Source of the DNA: Palsa-506 sp963836355
GTDB taxonomy: Bacteria; Actinomycetota; Actinomycetes; Streptosporangiales; Streptosporangiaceae
Assembly (NCBI GenBank): GCA_963836355.1
Contig: CAWIJO010000018.1
Location: forward strand, 186,001-250,000
Direction of reading: 5' to 3'
Length of the DNA: 64,000 nucleotides
Below are positions 1 through 9,846 of this stretch, in pieces. Position numbers and translations under genes: made by a program. Positions within the stretch are counted from its first letter, which is position 1; every line of letters begins with the position of its first letter. Below the pieces are notes generated by a model. The model was given only the letters and a program-made list of their open reading frames with translations. It had not been told where the DNA came from and did no database searches.

Positions 1-246
1 CCGGCCGGCCAGCGAGCCGACCACGGTCGAACCGGCGTCCAAGCTGGCCGCAGTCGAGCTGGCCGCAATCGAGCTGGCGACCTTGGCGAACGCGAGCCGC
101 CCGTCGGCCAGCACGACACGGTAATGACCCCAGCGGTGCTGCCCCCCGATCCGGCGCACCTCGCGAACCCCCGCTCCGGCAAGCCGGCCGATGCGGACGG
201 CGAGTTCCGGACCTGACTCGGCCGGGGGCAGCGCGGTCCCGGTCAT
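1..246 (-). CDS. Fructosamine kinase family protein (N-terminal part, runs off window)
   Basis: The minus-strand frame opens with an ATG that overlaps the stop of the phosphatase gene (ATGA) and stays open to the window edge, giving 82 residues. The segment around residues 37-55 (QHRWGHYRVVLADGR, then FAKVA) matches the start of the fructosamine/ketosamine-3-kinase fold, where the lysine after the Phe-Ala lies in the ATP-binding beta strand. Members phosphorylate sugar-derived protein adducts and are thought to repair glycated proteins. Pairing with a low-molecular-weight tyrosine phosphatase in one transcript is common in Actinomycetota. Residues 57-75 are a low-complexity Ala/Ser stretch, which is odd for the family. 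The catalytic region is outside the window. Confidence 0.75.
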   Translation of the reverse strand, partial: MTGTALPPAESGPELAVRIGRLAGAGVREVRRIGGQHRWGHYRVVLADGRLAFAKVASSIAASSTAASLDAGSTVVGSLAGR

Positions 247-863
247 CGGCCGCCGGCCCGGCCGCTGCCCCGGCGGCCACGATCGTCGCCATCCTCGAGG
301 ATCGTGGCCAGCTGCGCCGCCAGCCCCCGGGCCGCGGACTGCACCAGGTCAAATGCCAGCGCGTAGTCGGCTGGGCTGCCGTGGTAAGGATCAGGTACGT
401 CGCCGTCTCGGCGATCGGATCCGCGCTGGCTGGCAGCCGCGGCACGGGCCGACGCGGGATCAAACGACCTGAGCAGCCGGATCCGGTCTCTGACTGTCGC
501 CTGATCCGGCGCCATCCGGCGCAAGTCAGCCAGATTCTGCCGGTCCATCGCTATTACTAGGTCGTAGTCGCCGAACCAGGATCGGTTGAACTGCCGGGCC
601 CGGTGCGCTGACCCGTCATAGCCGTGCGCGGCGAGTTCCGCCTGCGCCCCCGGATCCATCGGCCCGCCCAGGTGCCAGTCGCCGGTACCAGAGCTATCGA
701 CCTCGACCTTGCCGGACAGGCCGGCCTGGGCAAGCTCCTGGCGCAGTACCACCTCCGCGGTCGGTGACCGGCAGATGTTCCCGAGGCAGACCAGGGTTAC
801 CCGGTAGCAGCCAGGATTGCGGGGCGCCGGTGGCGGCGCCGGAGCGAGCGCATGATCGGGCAT
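243..863 (-). CDS. Low-molecular-weight protein-tyrosine phosphatase
   Basis: The 206-residue product carries the signature P-loop CLGNICRS, with nucleophile Cys26 and Arg32 (C-x5-R-S), and near the C-terminus the general-acid motif DPYHG. These are the two diagnostic motifs of cytoplasmic LMW protein-tyrosine phosphatases, which hydrolyse phosphotyrosine through a cysteinyl-phosphate intermediate. The first 20 residues are a Pro/Ala-rich extension, so a start further in is possible. The stop overlaps the start of the fructosamine-kinase-like gene, so the two are probably co-translated. It is divergent from the FAD oxidoreductase gene across about 90 bases that must hold both promoters. Confidence 0.93.
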   Translation of the reverse strand: MPDHALAPAPPPAPRNPGCYRVTLVCLGNICRSPTAEVVLRQELAQAGLSGKVEVDSSGTGDWHLGGPMDPGAQAELAAHGYDGSAHRARQFNRSWFGDYDLVIAMDRQNLADLRRMAPDQATVRDRIRLLRSFDPASARAAAASQRGSDRRDGDVPDPYHGSPADYALAFDLVQSAARGLAAQLATILEDGDDRGRRGSGRAGGR

Positions 864-952
864 TCCACCAGCATGCCCGACCGGGCAGCAGGCCTGCCGC
901 GGCCGGCCTGCTGCAGTGGGCAGGTGAGCGCCGCCGACCGCGTGCTGTCACG

Positions 953-2347
953 ATGGACCGCATGCCGCTGAGCGCCGACTACCGCAAGCTCTCCTTCTGG
1001 CTCGACACCGTGCCAGGGACTCTCGCCCCCGGCGAGCCGCTGGCCGGTGATGCCGATGTGGATGTGGCCATTGTCGGGGCTGGCTATACCGGGCTGTGGA
1101 CGGCCTACTATCTGTCCCGCGCCGAGCCGGGTCTGCGGATCGCGGTCTGCGAGCGCGAGATCGCCGGATTCGGCGCGTCCGGGCGCAATGGCGGCTGGTG
1201 CTCGGCGCTGTTCCCGGCGTCGCTCGGCAAGCTGACCCGGATGGCCGGGCGGGACGCGGCGATCGCCATGCACCGGGCGATGCAGGAGACCGTGGACGAG
1301 GTCGCGGCGGCCGCGGCGGCCGAGGGCATCGACTGCCACTGGGCCAAAGGCGGGACGGTGCAGCTGGCCCGGTCATCCGCGCAGCTTGACCGGGCGACGG
1401 CGGAGGCGGCGGAGGCCAGGGAATTCGGGTTCGGCTCCGCTGACCTGAAGCTGCTGACCGCGGCTGAGGCCCGGGACCTCGCCGCTGCTACCGGCGCGCT
1501 CGGCGGGACGTACACCCCGCATTGCGCGGCGATTCACCCGGCCAGGCTGGCCCGCGGCCTCGCCGAAGCGGTACGCCGCCGCGGCGTTGCCGTGTATGAA
1601 CGCTCGCCGGTGACGGAAGTCCGGCCCAGATGCCTGATAACGCCATCGGGCACGGTGCGGGCCAGGTACGTAATCCGCGCGACGGAGGGCTACACGCCGC
1701 AACTACCCGGCGAGCAACGCACGGTCGTGCCCGTCTACTCACTGATGATCGCCACCGCGCCGCTGCCGGACTCGGCATGGGAACAGATCGGCCTTACCGC
1801 CAGGCCCACGTTCAACGATCTCCGCCACCTGATCATCTACGGGCAGCGGACCGTCGACGGGCGCTTCGCGTTCGGCGGCCGGGGCGCTCCCTATCATCTC
1901 GGCTCCGCGATCCGGCCCGCGTTCGACCGCGCTCCGGCCGTCTTCAGGGCGCTGCGGCGCACCCTGGCTGAGCTCTTCCCGGTGCTGGCTGACGTGCAAG
2001 TGACGCATGCATGGGGCGGCCCGGTCGGCGTGCCGCGAGACTGGTGCGCGTCGGTCGGCCTGGACCGATCGACTGGCATCGGCTGGGCAGGCGGCTACGT
2101 GGGCGACGGCGTCGCGACGACCAACCTGGCCGGGCGGACCCTCGCTGACCTGATCCTCGGCAAGGACTCCCCCGTCACGAGGCTGCCCTGGGTTGGGCAC
2201 CGCTCGCCGCGCTGGGAGGCCGAGCCGCTGCGCTGGCTCGGGGTCAACGCCGGCCTGCAGGCGATGAGCTGGGCGGACCGGCAGGAGACGAGGACTGGGC
2301 GGCAGTCAAGAGCAGCCAAGTTCGTCGGCCGCTATCTGGGTGACTAG
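953..2347 (+). CDS. FAD-dependent oxidoreductase, glycine/D-amino-acid oxidase type (DAO fold)
   Basis: An N-terminal dinucleotide-binding motif (VAIVGAGYTGLWTAYYLS) and the following GRNGGW segment are typical of DAO-family flavoenzymes that oxidise primary or secondary amines. A C-terminal GWAGGYVGDGV motif forms the second FAD contact. I start at the ATG at 953 because homology begins just after it (SADYRKLSFWLD). The ATG at 962 is an alternative, and a much longer upstream extension overlaps the divergent phosphatase gene and is improbable. The product is about 464 residues, usual for the family. No clear Shine-Dalgarno is visible, so the message may be leaderless. The substrate cannot be told from sequence. 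Confidence 0.88.
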   Translation: MDRMPLSADYRKLSFWLDTVPGTLAPGEPLAGDADVDVAIVGAGYTGLWTAYYLSRAEPGLRIAVCEREIAGFGASGRNGGWCSALFPASLGKLTRMAGRDAAIAMHRAMQETVDEVAAAAAAEGIDCHWAKGGTVQLARSSAQLDRATAEAAEAREFGFGSADLKLLTAAEARDLAAATGALGGTYTPHCAAIHPARLARGLAEAVRRRGVAVYERSPVTEVRPRCLITPSGTVRARYVIRATEGYTPQLPGEQRTVVPVYSLMIATAPLPDSAWEQIGLTARPTFNDLRHLIIYGQRTVDGRFAFGGRGAPYHLGSAIRPAFDRAPAVFRALRRTLAELFPVLADVQVTHAWGGPVGVPRDWCASVGLDRSTGIGWAGGYVGDGVATTNLAGRTLADLILGKDSPVTRLPWVGHRSPRWEAEPLRWLGVNAGLQAMSWADRQETRTGRQSRAAKFVGRYLGD

Positions 2348-2424
2348 CAACGCGGTGCCTGTTCTGCATGGACAGGAGCGTTTCGCGCCCTCTCCGCGAT
2401 CCTGCTACGATCACTGCGTCGCAT

Positions 2425-2497
2425 GCGCCGCTAGCTCAATTGGCAGAGCAGCGGACTCTTAATCCGCGGGTTCGGGGTTCAAGTCCCTGGCGGCGCA
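2425..2497 (+). tRNA. tRNA-Lys (anticodon CTT)
   Basis: A full cloverleaf can be drawn. Acceptor GCGCCGC (2425-2431) pairs with GCGGCGC (2490-2496) and A2497 is the discriminator. The anticodon stem is GCGGA/TCCGC around loop CTCTTAA with CTT at 2458-2460, and the T-loop is TTCAAGT. The 3' CCA is not encoded, as in many actinobacteria. tRNA genes often serve as integration sites, and the debris and restriction locus that follow fit this, although no integrase or duplicated 3' end was found. Confidence 0.97.
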
Positions 2498-2975
2498 CCC
2501 GTACTGACCTGGTGTTTTTACTATCTCTTTACTCTGGTCGGTGGCCGTTTCCGGGCCATGGTTGCTCCACGTTTGCTCGTCAGTCCGGAAAAAGTTGATC
2601 ATGGTGGCCGGGCACCCGGCGAGGCCCCTACCGATGGCTATACGCAGCGTGACACCCGGCGCAAAGGCGCAGGTAGAGGGATCGCCGCTGATACGGACCC
2701 AGGGAACGACCGGGTGTCGCGCTGGCGCCAGGTCTCTGCGTATGGGCGGCTGTCACGCCTGGATCGCCAGCCAGGTACACGCGAGGTCTATCGCAGGTAC
2801 ATGCCAGGTCCATCGCGCTCCGTAACCGGGAGCCGCGACGGCGGACGTGGCGGGTTCTGCGGGCCGCTCTCAAGGCCAGCAGGCGGCACCCGGTCAGCGC
2901 CGGGCACCGGCCGCGCCCGGGGGCATCGTGCGATGTTCTCAGGTGAGCGATGCGACCGGGCATAAGCGGCAGCAG
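2498..2975. other. Gene-free stretch after tRNA-Lys
   Basis: About 480 bases follow the tRNA with no convincing gene. The open frames on both strands are Arg/Pro-rich and lack recognisable motifs. A short plus-strand segment near 2765-2800 (TREVYRRYM) faintly recalls the core-binding region of tyrosine recombinases, but nothing else supports an integrase. The stretch is probably degraded DNA between the tRNA and the truncated prepilin peptidase. Confidence 0.5.
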
Positions 2976-3185
2976 TTAGAAGGCGATGGCCGCGAGCGTG
3001 CCTAGGAGGATGAACGGCCCGAGCGGCAGATGGCTGGTGCGGGTTGCCCGGTGCAGCGCCAGCAGCGCCCCGCCGTACAGCCCGGCCAGGGCGAACGCGG
3101 CGAAGGTGCCCGAAAGCAGCGCCTGCCAGCTGATCCAGCCCAGCGCGGTGCCGGTGCTGGCGGCGAGCTTGGCATCTTTCCTGAA
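2976..3185 (-). pseudogene. Prepilin peptidase (A24 family) C-terminal remnant
   Basis: Reading the minus strand from 3185 to the TAA at 2976 gives about 70 residues. They begin FRKDAKLAAS, continue with hydrophobic segments, and end with LPLGPFILLGTLAA. This matches the last third of type IV prepilin leader peptidases: the G-x-G-D-x-K-L-A active-site motif (here degraded to RKDAKLA, still with the catalytic Asp) and the terminal P-x-G-P-F motif. An in-frame TAG at 3186-3188 closes the frame upstream and no start codon or N-terminal half is present, so this is a truncated relic. Confidence 0.72.
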
Positions 3186-3368
3186 CTAGAGCTGATTCTG
3201 CGCTGCGGCCCGCGGACGCTCATCGGCGCTCATAGCGATCGGAGAGACTTTCTAGACGCTGGTATGCCGGGCGTGCCGGAATATCTGAAGCACCGGCATC
3301 GGTGCCGACGATCCTTTGACACGGTGCCCGTGCACTGCTCGGATGGCCTGCGTGGCAGCGGGCGCTGG

Positions 3369-6300
3369 TCAGTCAATTAGGTAGTGGGCTTCGATGTAGG
3401 CGACGGTCGCGTCGTAGGGCTCGCCGACCGGCTTCAGCATGTACCGGCGGAAGACCGCTGCGGTGGCGCGGCGGACGCCTCGGCTGCGGGCGTCGGCGTT
3501 GTCCCAGGGGCGGGCAAGGGTACGGGTGACGACCTGGTCGATCTCCTCGGCCAGGTTCCGCTCGGTCACCGTGAGGCCCTCCGGCGCGTGGTCGCGGATG
3601 ATCCTGGACAGTACGCCGACGTGGTCTTCGTCCATGACGACGGCCTGATCGGGGTTCCTGGCCGCGTCGACGACGGTGCGGGCGACCTTCAGGGCCTCCG
3701 CCAGGAAGTCCAGGGCGTCCTGGGCGTTCTGGATGATCCGGTTCCGCAGCTGGCGCAGCCGCTCGGCGAGGGCGGTGTACTTCGCCGAGCCCGGCTCGAC
3801 GCCCTCGTCGAGGGCGGCCTTGATGGCGTCCAGGATCTCCGCCGCCGACGGCGGCGCCTTGGCCGCGTCGGCTGGATTGGCCTTGGGCCGCACGAGGGCC
3901 AGCAGCTCCTTCAGGATGCTGATGCCCTGCGCGTCTAGGACGAGGGGCTCTTCCTGGGACGCGAAGGCGGTGAAGGAGTGGACGTGGGCATTAATGATCT
4001 CCAGTACCATCGGGCCGAGCTCGGCCAGCCGCTCCTTGCGTTCCTCGTCTGAGGACTTCTTGAACAAGGTCGTGTACACCGATCCGAACAGCCCGAACCC
4101 GTCGCGGTACTTGGCTGCGCGCGGGTCGGTGCTGATGTGCGGGTACAGCCGGGCTAGCAGCCGGTAGTCCCGGGCGAACGCCTCAGCGGCGGCGGGGTCG
4201 GAGTCGAGGAAGGAACTGATGACCCGGACGGAGGCGTACCCGTGGACCGTGAGGTCCAGGTCATCGACACCGGCGAGGAGATCCTCGACGCGGGCGAAGG
4301 CGGCGCGGAACTCGGCGACCAGGTCGGACAGGTCGGTAACGAACCCACCGCCCTTCTCGCCGTCGTCTCCTTCCTCGCCTGCGGTGGGGTCGGTGACGGC
4401 GCGCTGGACCTCCTCGGCCAGGCCGATGTAGTCCACGACCACGCCGGTGGTCTTGGTGTACCCGGCCGGCGAGATCCAGGTCCGGTTCGGGCGGGTGATC
4501 GCCTGGAACAGGGTATGAGCCTTCATCGGCTTGTCCAGGTACAGCACGCCCTCGTTCGGGGCGTCAAAGCCGGTCATCAGCTTCGCCGTCACCACCAGGA
4601 AGCACAGCGGGTCATCCGGGGTAAGGAACCGCCGCTTCTGCTCCTCCTCCTGCGTCTCCGTCATCCGGTAGGGCCGCATGGCGGGGTCCTCGTCCTTGGC
4701 GTCGGAGACGGAGATGTTCACCTCGGCGGTGATCCGCTCGTGCCTGCCGACCTCGGCGAGCACCCGGGACGCCTCGTCGCCGGCTAGCAACTCGTTGATC
4801 GTGTCGGTGTACGTCACGGCCAGCTCGCGGCTGAACGCGACGACCTGGGCCTTGAGGCCGTTGCGGTAGGCGCCGGCCAGGTAGTGGCCCACGATGTTCC
4901 GGCAGACCGCGCGCACCCGGTCCGGGTTGCCGAACACCGAGGTGAGCCGACCGAACTTACGGGACAGGGTCTCCCTGTCGGGGTCGTCGAGGCCGAAGTC
5001 GTCGGCGAACTGGTCGAACTCGGCCTGCAGCGCCTCGTCGTCCATCTCGAACACGACCGGGCGCGGGTCCAGCATGACCGGGACGGTCGCCTCGTCCAGC
5101 AGGGACCGGGACACCGAGTACCGGTGGAGAACCCGGCCCGGATCGGCCGCGTCGCCGAACAGCGCGAACGTGTCGGTGGCGAGGCTGCGGACCGGGGTGC
5201 CGGTCATGCCGAAGTACCGCGCGTTCGGCAGCGCGCCGCGCAGCTGCCCGGCCAGGGACTCCTCCCGGTCGGACTGGGTCCGGTGCGCCTCATCGACCAT
5301 CACGATGATGTTGTCCCGGACCGACAGGTTCTTCCTTGCGTCGGCGAACTTGTGGACGGTCGTGGCGATGACGCCGCGCACGTTGCCGGCCAGCAGGGCG
5401 CGCAGCTCCTGGCTGGTATTCGGCTCGTGGAAGTAGGCGTCCCCCAGTGCGGAGGTGAACACCCCCGACGTCTGCCGGACCAGCTGGGTCCGGTCGGAAA
5501 GCAAGATGATCGTCGGCGAGTCGGTCCGGGTGTCGGCCAGCAGCAGGGAGGCGGCGAACACCATCAGCAGCGTCTTGCCCGACCCCTGGTGGTGCCAGAC
5601 CAGGCCCCGCCGCCCGCCCGCCAGGACCCGATCGTGGATCAGGTGCGCGGCCTCCAGCTGCGGGTAGCGGGGCAGGTACTTCAGGTCCGGGCCGCCGCCG
5701 GAGGTGTCGAACAGCGTGAAGTTCGCCAGGATGTCCAGCACCGTCGCGGGTCTCAGCAGCAGCTCGACGGAGCGGCGCACGTCGGCCTGACCCGACAGGC
5801 TCTCGTCATCGGCGGTGGACCGGAACGGCTGCCACAGGTTCACCGGCGCGCCCGCCGCACCAAACCGGAGTTCCAGCCCGTCGGACGCGACCGCGAACAC
5901 GTTCGGGGTGAAGAACCAGGGGTAGTCGGCGGCGTAGACGTCGTTGACCTCCCGGGCAGCGCGCTTCCACCCGGTCTTCGCCGTCGGGGACTTCAGCTCC
6001 ACCACGACCAGCGGCAGCCCGTTCACCCAGTACACCAGGTCGAACCGGCGGGGCGTCTTGCCAGGAACGGTGATGGTCACCTCATCCGAGACCGTCAGCG
6101 TGTTCGCGGCCGAGGGCTCCAGGTCGATGACCTTCAGCGGGTGCCACACCCCGGCGGCGTCCCGGAACTCCTGCTGCCCGCGCAGGACCTTCAGCACTTG
6201 CCGGTTGGCCCGCACCAGCCCGCCATCAACCACGTTGACCAGCGCGGTGATCTCCGCGACCACCGCGTCCACGTCAAAGCCGCCGATCACGGCGGGGTTG

Positions 6301-6448
6301 AGGCGGACGACCGCGTCGCGCAGCTCGCCGACGAGCACTGTCTCCGTGGTGGCGCGGGGTCCCGTCCCGCCCTGTAGGCCCAGCCCAGCGGCAGCGACCA
6401 CTGGATCATCAAGTTCTGGACCTCGCGCTCCCGGATGCCCTTCGCCAA
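3369..6448 (-). CDS. hsdR: Type I restriction endonuclease subunit R (frameshifted near 5' end)
   Basis: HsdR is the motor and nuclease subunit of type I restriction enzymes. Visible motifs are the N-terminal PD-(D/E)xK nuclease strand (VVVELKSP), Walker A (HHQGSGKT), the DEAH box (VDEAH), later SF2 helicase motifs (FGMTGTP; LMTGFDAP; QAITRPNR) and a long helical C-terminus. The expected N-terminus (IREREVQNLMIQWSLP) is read from a TTG at 6448 in one frame, then the rest of the protein is in another. The switch lies in the G/C run at about 6345-6360, and one extra C there restores a continuous AGRDPRATTETVLV. This is a one-base deletion, real or a sequencing error. The TTG start lies 3 bases after the hsdS stop, so the three hsd genes form one operon. 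Confidence 0.92.
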
Positions 6449-6451
6449 GGC

Positions 6452-7695
6452 TCAAACCTCCAGCTCGGCGGGCTCAATCTCGATGGTGCGGTCCAGCAGC
6501 CCTGACAGCAGGGTGGCATGCACGGCGCGCAGCCGGTCAGCCTCAGCGCGCAAGGCCAAGACGTTCGTCTCCAGTGCCTGCAGTTCGGAGATCGCCCGCT
6601 CTTGTTCCTGGGCCGAGGGGATTCCGATCGGCGACTCCATCAGGCGCTTGCGGCTTAGTGTGCGGTTGCGTCCAGCACCGCCGGGAGAGCAGTTCGCCAG
6701 GAGCTGCGTACCTGACGTGGTGGAGAAGAAGAGTCGGAAGAACTCGATGTCTCCACCGTCGAGCCGACGGTAGGACGGGAACCGGTGTGATCCGCAGTAG
6801 CCCTCGATCTCCGGGGGCACAATGGCGACTGCCCCCTCCCACGCGAAGACAATGTTGATGAGCAGGTCGCCGGGCTCGACCCAGAACACCCTCTTGGACC
6901 CCAGAGACTCTCCCGTCACCGCCTCCTTGGTGAACAACCCGCGCCCGTGGGACCTGATCCCAATCTGCCGGTACTCTGCTTCAGGGTCGACGGTGATCGG
7001 GCGCTGACCTCTTCCAGGACCTCGCCGATCGGCAGCACGTTCGCGGTGGCCGCATAGTGCGCGAACAATTCTTCCTTGCGTCCCCGAAGCAGGGCTTCCA
7101 GCGCCCCTACTTCCTTGTCGAGTGCGGTGATCTGGTCGTCCACAGCACCGATGACCGCGACCTGGGACTTGCGCTCCGGTGCATCGGGCCAAGGAATCTC
7201 CAAGGTCTTCAGCCACCGCACTGCCAGATTGCCGAGCCCAGTGCTACCACTCGCGGACTCGCTCATCAGGTGCTGGATTCCGGGGCTTCGGAGCACCATA
7301 TAGAGGTAGTCCCGAGTCTCAGCGTCGAACGCATCCAGGATGAACTGGAAGGCGGACACTGCTGCTCCGTGGACTTCCCCCGACGGAAGGTAGACGTTGC
7401 CGATCCGTTCGCGGTTTCCATTGGTGCGGATCATCACCAGGCTCGTCGCCCCGATGACCTTTGTACGGGCCGGAAGCCCCGACACGTAGGCCAGTTCACT
7501 CAGGTCGATAGACCCATCGGGCCTCGTGTTGGTGATCTTCAGGACCGTCGGTGCTCCCTCCGACGGGACCGAAGACTCATCCTTGGCCGCCCAGGACGGG
7601 CCCGAGCCGATTACGGGGCAGAGGTCCCCGAGCGCCCTCTTCGTCGTGACGCGCGCGACGACTTCCGGCAGCGAGACCTGCCGCCGATTATTCAT
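6452..7695 (-). pseudogene. hsdS: Type I restriction specificity subunit S (one-base frameshift)
   Basis: Two overlapping minus-strand frames together make one HsdS of about 413 residues, the usual length. The first half runs from the ATG at 7695 (MNNRRQVSLPEVV) through the first target-recognition domain and a central helical spacer to LPIGEVLEEV. The sequence then continues only in a second frame as RPITVDPEAEYRQIGIRSHG through the second recognition domain and the C-terminal coiled coil (ERAISELQALETNVLALRAEAD). The switch is near 7000-7006, where a single missing base breaks the frame. The start overlaps the hsdM stop by 8 bases (ATGAATAA). HsdS sets the DNA target of the whole complex, so as sequenced the system would lack specificity. 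Confidence 0.88.
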
Positions 7696-8626
7696 CGAAT
7701 CCCTTAATCCCGGCGTCCGCAAGGACGGCGAGCATGCGCTGCTCGGCCTTCTGGCGTTCGGCCCGTGCGAGGTTGTAGGCGTCGATGAGGGTGCCGAGGT
7801 CTTCGGCCTCGGCTGCGGCCTGCCTGAGGTACCGGCTGATGTTGAGGTCGTGCCCGTTGCCTGCGACCTCTGCCATGGGCACAAGACGGACAGCCAGGCC
7901 GCCCTCCCCATCGAAGTCCGCCGGGTTCCCGTCGGTGCCGAACTCTGCCTGGTAGGCGGCCACGATGGCGGCGATGTCGGCCGGGGTGAGGACGTTGCGG
8001 TTCCTGGCCTTGGCGAACCGCCGGGAGGCGTCGATCAACAGGACGCTGTCCTTACGCTGGGGGGCCTTGGTGCCAGGAGCGCGGAACATCAGGATGCAGG
8101 TGGGGATGGACGTCGAGTAGAAAAGGTTGGGCGGCAGGCCGATGACGGCCTCCAGGAGGTCGTCGGCTAGGACGCGCTGACGGATGGCAGCCTCCTGGCC
8201 GCCGCGGAACAGGACGCCGTGCGGCAGGACGACGCCAACCCGGCCCTTGCGCGGGTCCATCGAGGCGATCATGTGCTGCACGAACGCCCAGTCCGCCGTT
8301 GACTGCGGCGCGACCCCGCCGATGGCGCGCGGATCGCGCGTCCAGGGCTTCCACTTCAGCGAGTACGGCGGGTTGGCCACGACCACGTCGAAGGTCGCGA
8401 CCGAGCCGTCCGGCCTCTTGAAGCGCGGGTCCTTCAGGGTGTCGCCGACCTCAACCTGGAACTGGGTCAGGTTGTGCATGAACAGGTTCATGCGGGCCAC
8501 GCCCGCGGTGTCCGCCACGGCCTCCTGCCCGTACAGGCGGAGCGTGTACCCGCGCCCGCCGTGGGCCTTCAGCAGGTTCGCCGACGCGATCAGCATGCCA
8601 CCCGACCCGAGAGCCGGGTCGTACAC
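7688..8626 (-). CDS. hsdM: Type I restriction methyltransferase subunit M, 5'-truncated
   Basis: The product begins almost directly at the SAM-binding motif I (DPALGSGGML) and contains the catalytic adenine-methyltransferase motif IV NPPY (VVVANPPYSLKW). It continues to a normal HsdM C-terminus. Intact HsdM is about 500 residues with an N-terminal helical domain of roughly 150 residues before motif I. Here only 312 residues remain from a GTG at 8626, with perhaps 25 more in-frame codons of HsdM-like sequence upstream (QILNPRGFESV). Beyond that lies unrelated sequence leading to the plus-strand cupin gene. The missing domain mediates contact with HsdS and DNA, so the enzyme is probably inactive. 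Confidence 0.88.
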   Translation of the reverse strand: MYDPALGSGGMLIASANLLKAHGGRGYTLRLYGQEAVADTAGVARMNLFMHNLTQFQVEVGDTLKDPRFKRPDGSVATFDVVVANPPYSLKWKPWTRDPRAIGGVAPQSTADWAFVQHMIASMDPRKGRVGVVLPHGVLFRGGQEAAIRQRVLADDLLEAVIGLPPNLFYSTSIPTCILMFRAPGTKAPQRKDSVLLIDASRRFAKARNRNVLTPADIAAIVAAYQAEFGTDGNPADFDGEGGLAVRLVPMAEVAGNGHDLNISRYLRQAAAEAEDLGTLIDAYNLARAERQKAEQRMLAVLADAGIKGFDE

Positions 8627-8846
8627 CGACTCGAAGCCTCTTGGGTTCAGGATCTGGAGATCATCGCCGACTTCGGCGACCAGCGCCTCGCCTTCGCCGA
8701 ACCCGGCACCACAGCCGCATAACCCGTCCGCAGCGAAACGATGCTGCCTTTAAGGTCGGGTGGCCCGACCTTGGCCCCACGCCGGTGTTGACGGCACTGG
8801 CCTGATGGCCGATGTTTCGCGGCGTCGCGTCGGCCAGGATGTGCTC

Positions 8847-9296
8847 ATGACCGAGGCCAGGCACGTGATCCAGTTGCCGGCCGTGTCGGAGACGATGCGC
8901 ATTCTCCTTCGCGCCGAGGACAGCGACGGCTCCCTGGGTGCGGTGGAGATGCGCATGGAGCCGCGCGACGCGGGTCCTCCTCTCCACGCGCACCGACTGC
9001 ACGCGGAGTCCTTCTATGTGCTCGAGGGCGCCCTCACCGTCCAGCTGGGTGATGACCGCGTGACGGGCGGGGTCGGGACCTGGGCCAGCGCACCGGCCGG
9101 AACGCCGCACACGCTGGCCAACTTCTCGCCGCGACCGACCCGGGTGCTGTGCCTGTTCTCACCGGGAGGTTTCGAACGACGGTTCGAGCGGATGCTGGCC
9201 AGTGAGGCCGAGCGAGCCGCTCTGGCCGACCTTGCAGCGGCCGAGCGGGAGACGGTCCTCCTGGGGCCTGCGATGTCACCGCCGTCGTCACCTTGA
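8847..9296 (+). CDS. Small single-domain cupin protein
   Basis: The product (about 149 residues from the ATG at 8847) has cupin motif 1 (PPLHAHRLHAESFYVLEG, with the metal-binding H-x-H...E pattern) and motif 2 (GTWASAPAGTPHTLAN, with the last His). It is a small double-stranded beta-helix protein of the kind that acts as a dioxygenase, isomerase or sugar/metal-binding protein. Substrate is not predictable. An upstream GTG at 8841 is an alternative start. It abuts the truncated end of hsdM and points away from it, so the breakpoint of the restriction locus lies just upstream. Confidence 0.82.
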   Translation: MTEARHVIQLPAVSETMRILLRAEDSDGSLGAVEMRMEPRDAGPPLHAHRLHAESFYVLEGALTVQLGDDRVTGGVGTWASAPAGTPHTLANFSPRPTRVLCLFSPGGFERRFERMLASEAERAALADLAAAERETVLLGPAMSPPSSP

Positions 9297-9338
9297 CGGC
9301 CGATGGCGCGGAGCCGCTGCGCACCTCGGCCGCAGCGC

Positions 9339-9818
9339 TCACGATCGAGGCGGGACACGCTGTTCCAGGTTGGCGGCAATCTGGGAGAGGACGGCGTCGA
9401 AGGTCCGGGCCTCCTCCTGGGTGATTCCGTTGCGCAGGCGGGCGTCGAAGGTTTGAGCGGTGGTTCGTAGGCGGTCGAAGAGGTCCTCTCCGCGGGGGGT
9501 CAGGCGGACGACCTGGTTGCGACGATCGCCCGGCTCTCGTTTGCGGGTGACCAGGCCGCGTTCTTCCATGGCGGCGAGGTGGTGGGTGAGGGTGGCTCCG
9601 CGGATGCCGATCTGGTCGGCGAGCTGCTGCTGGCTGGTCGCGAATCCGCTCTTGAGGGCCAGCAGAGCCAGCCAGATCGGGCGGGTTCCACCGGCCTCGG
9701 CCAACGCGTAATCGAAGGCGCGGCTGGTCTGCCTGGCGACCGCGTTCAGGCGCAGCCCGATCGGCTGTGCGCCGCGGCGCCCGCCCGGGGACCCGTCCGG
9801 GTGCGCATCTGTCCCCAT
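9339..9818 (-). CDS. MarR-family transcriptional regulator
   Basis: A 159-residue winged-helix protein with the MarR layout: N-terminal dimerisation helix, HTH (TSQQQLADQIGIRGATLTHHLAAMEERGL) and the wing (RKREPGDRRNQVVRLTPRGE). It is divergent from the multidrug exporter operon starting at 9965. The intervening region contains an inverted repeat at 9847-9874, so it probably represses that operon and itself and is relieved by a small ligand. Confidence 0.92.
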   Translation of the reverse strand: MGTDAHPDGSPGGRRGAQPIGLRLNAVARQTSRAFDYALAEAGGTRPIWLALLALKSGFATSQQQLADQIGIRGATLTHHLAAMEERGLVTRKREPGDRRNQVVRLTPRGEDLFDRLRTTAQTFDARLRNGITQEEARTFDAVLSQIAANLEQRVPPRS

Positions 9819-9846
9819 GCCACGAGCGTAGCAGGATCCTTCTATC

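Noticed and set aside
2558..2965. Possible phage-type integrase remnant after tRNA-Lys
   Set aside because: Only a short TREVYRRYM-like segment recalls a core-binding domain; no catalytic R-H-R-Y residues or continuous similarity.
4884..6377. Long plus-strand open frame (497 codons) opposite hsdR
   Set aside because: Low-complexity Arg/Gly/Val-rich product, no motif, entirely antisense to well-supported HsdR; typical shadow frame in high-GC DNA.
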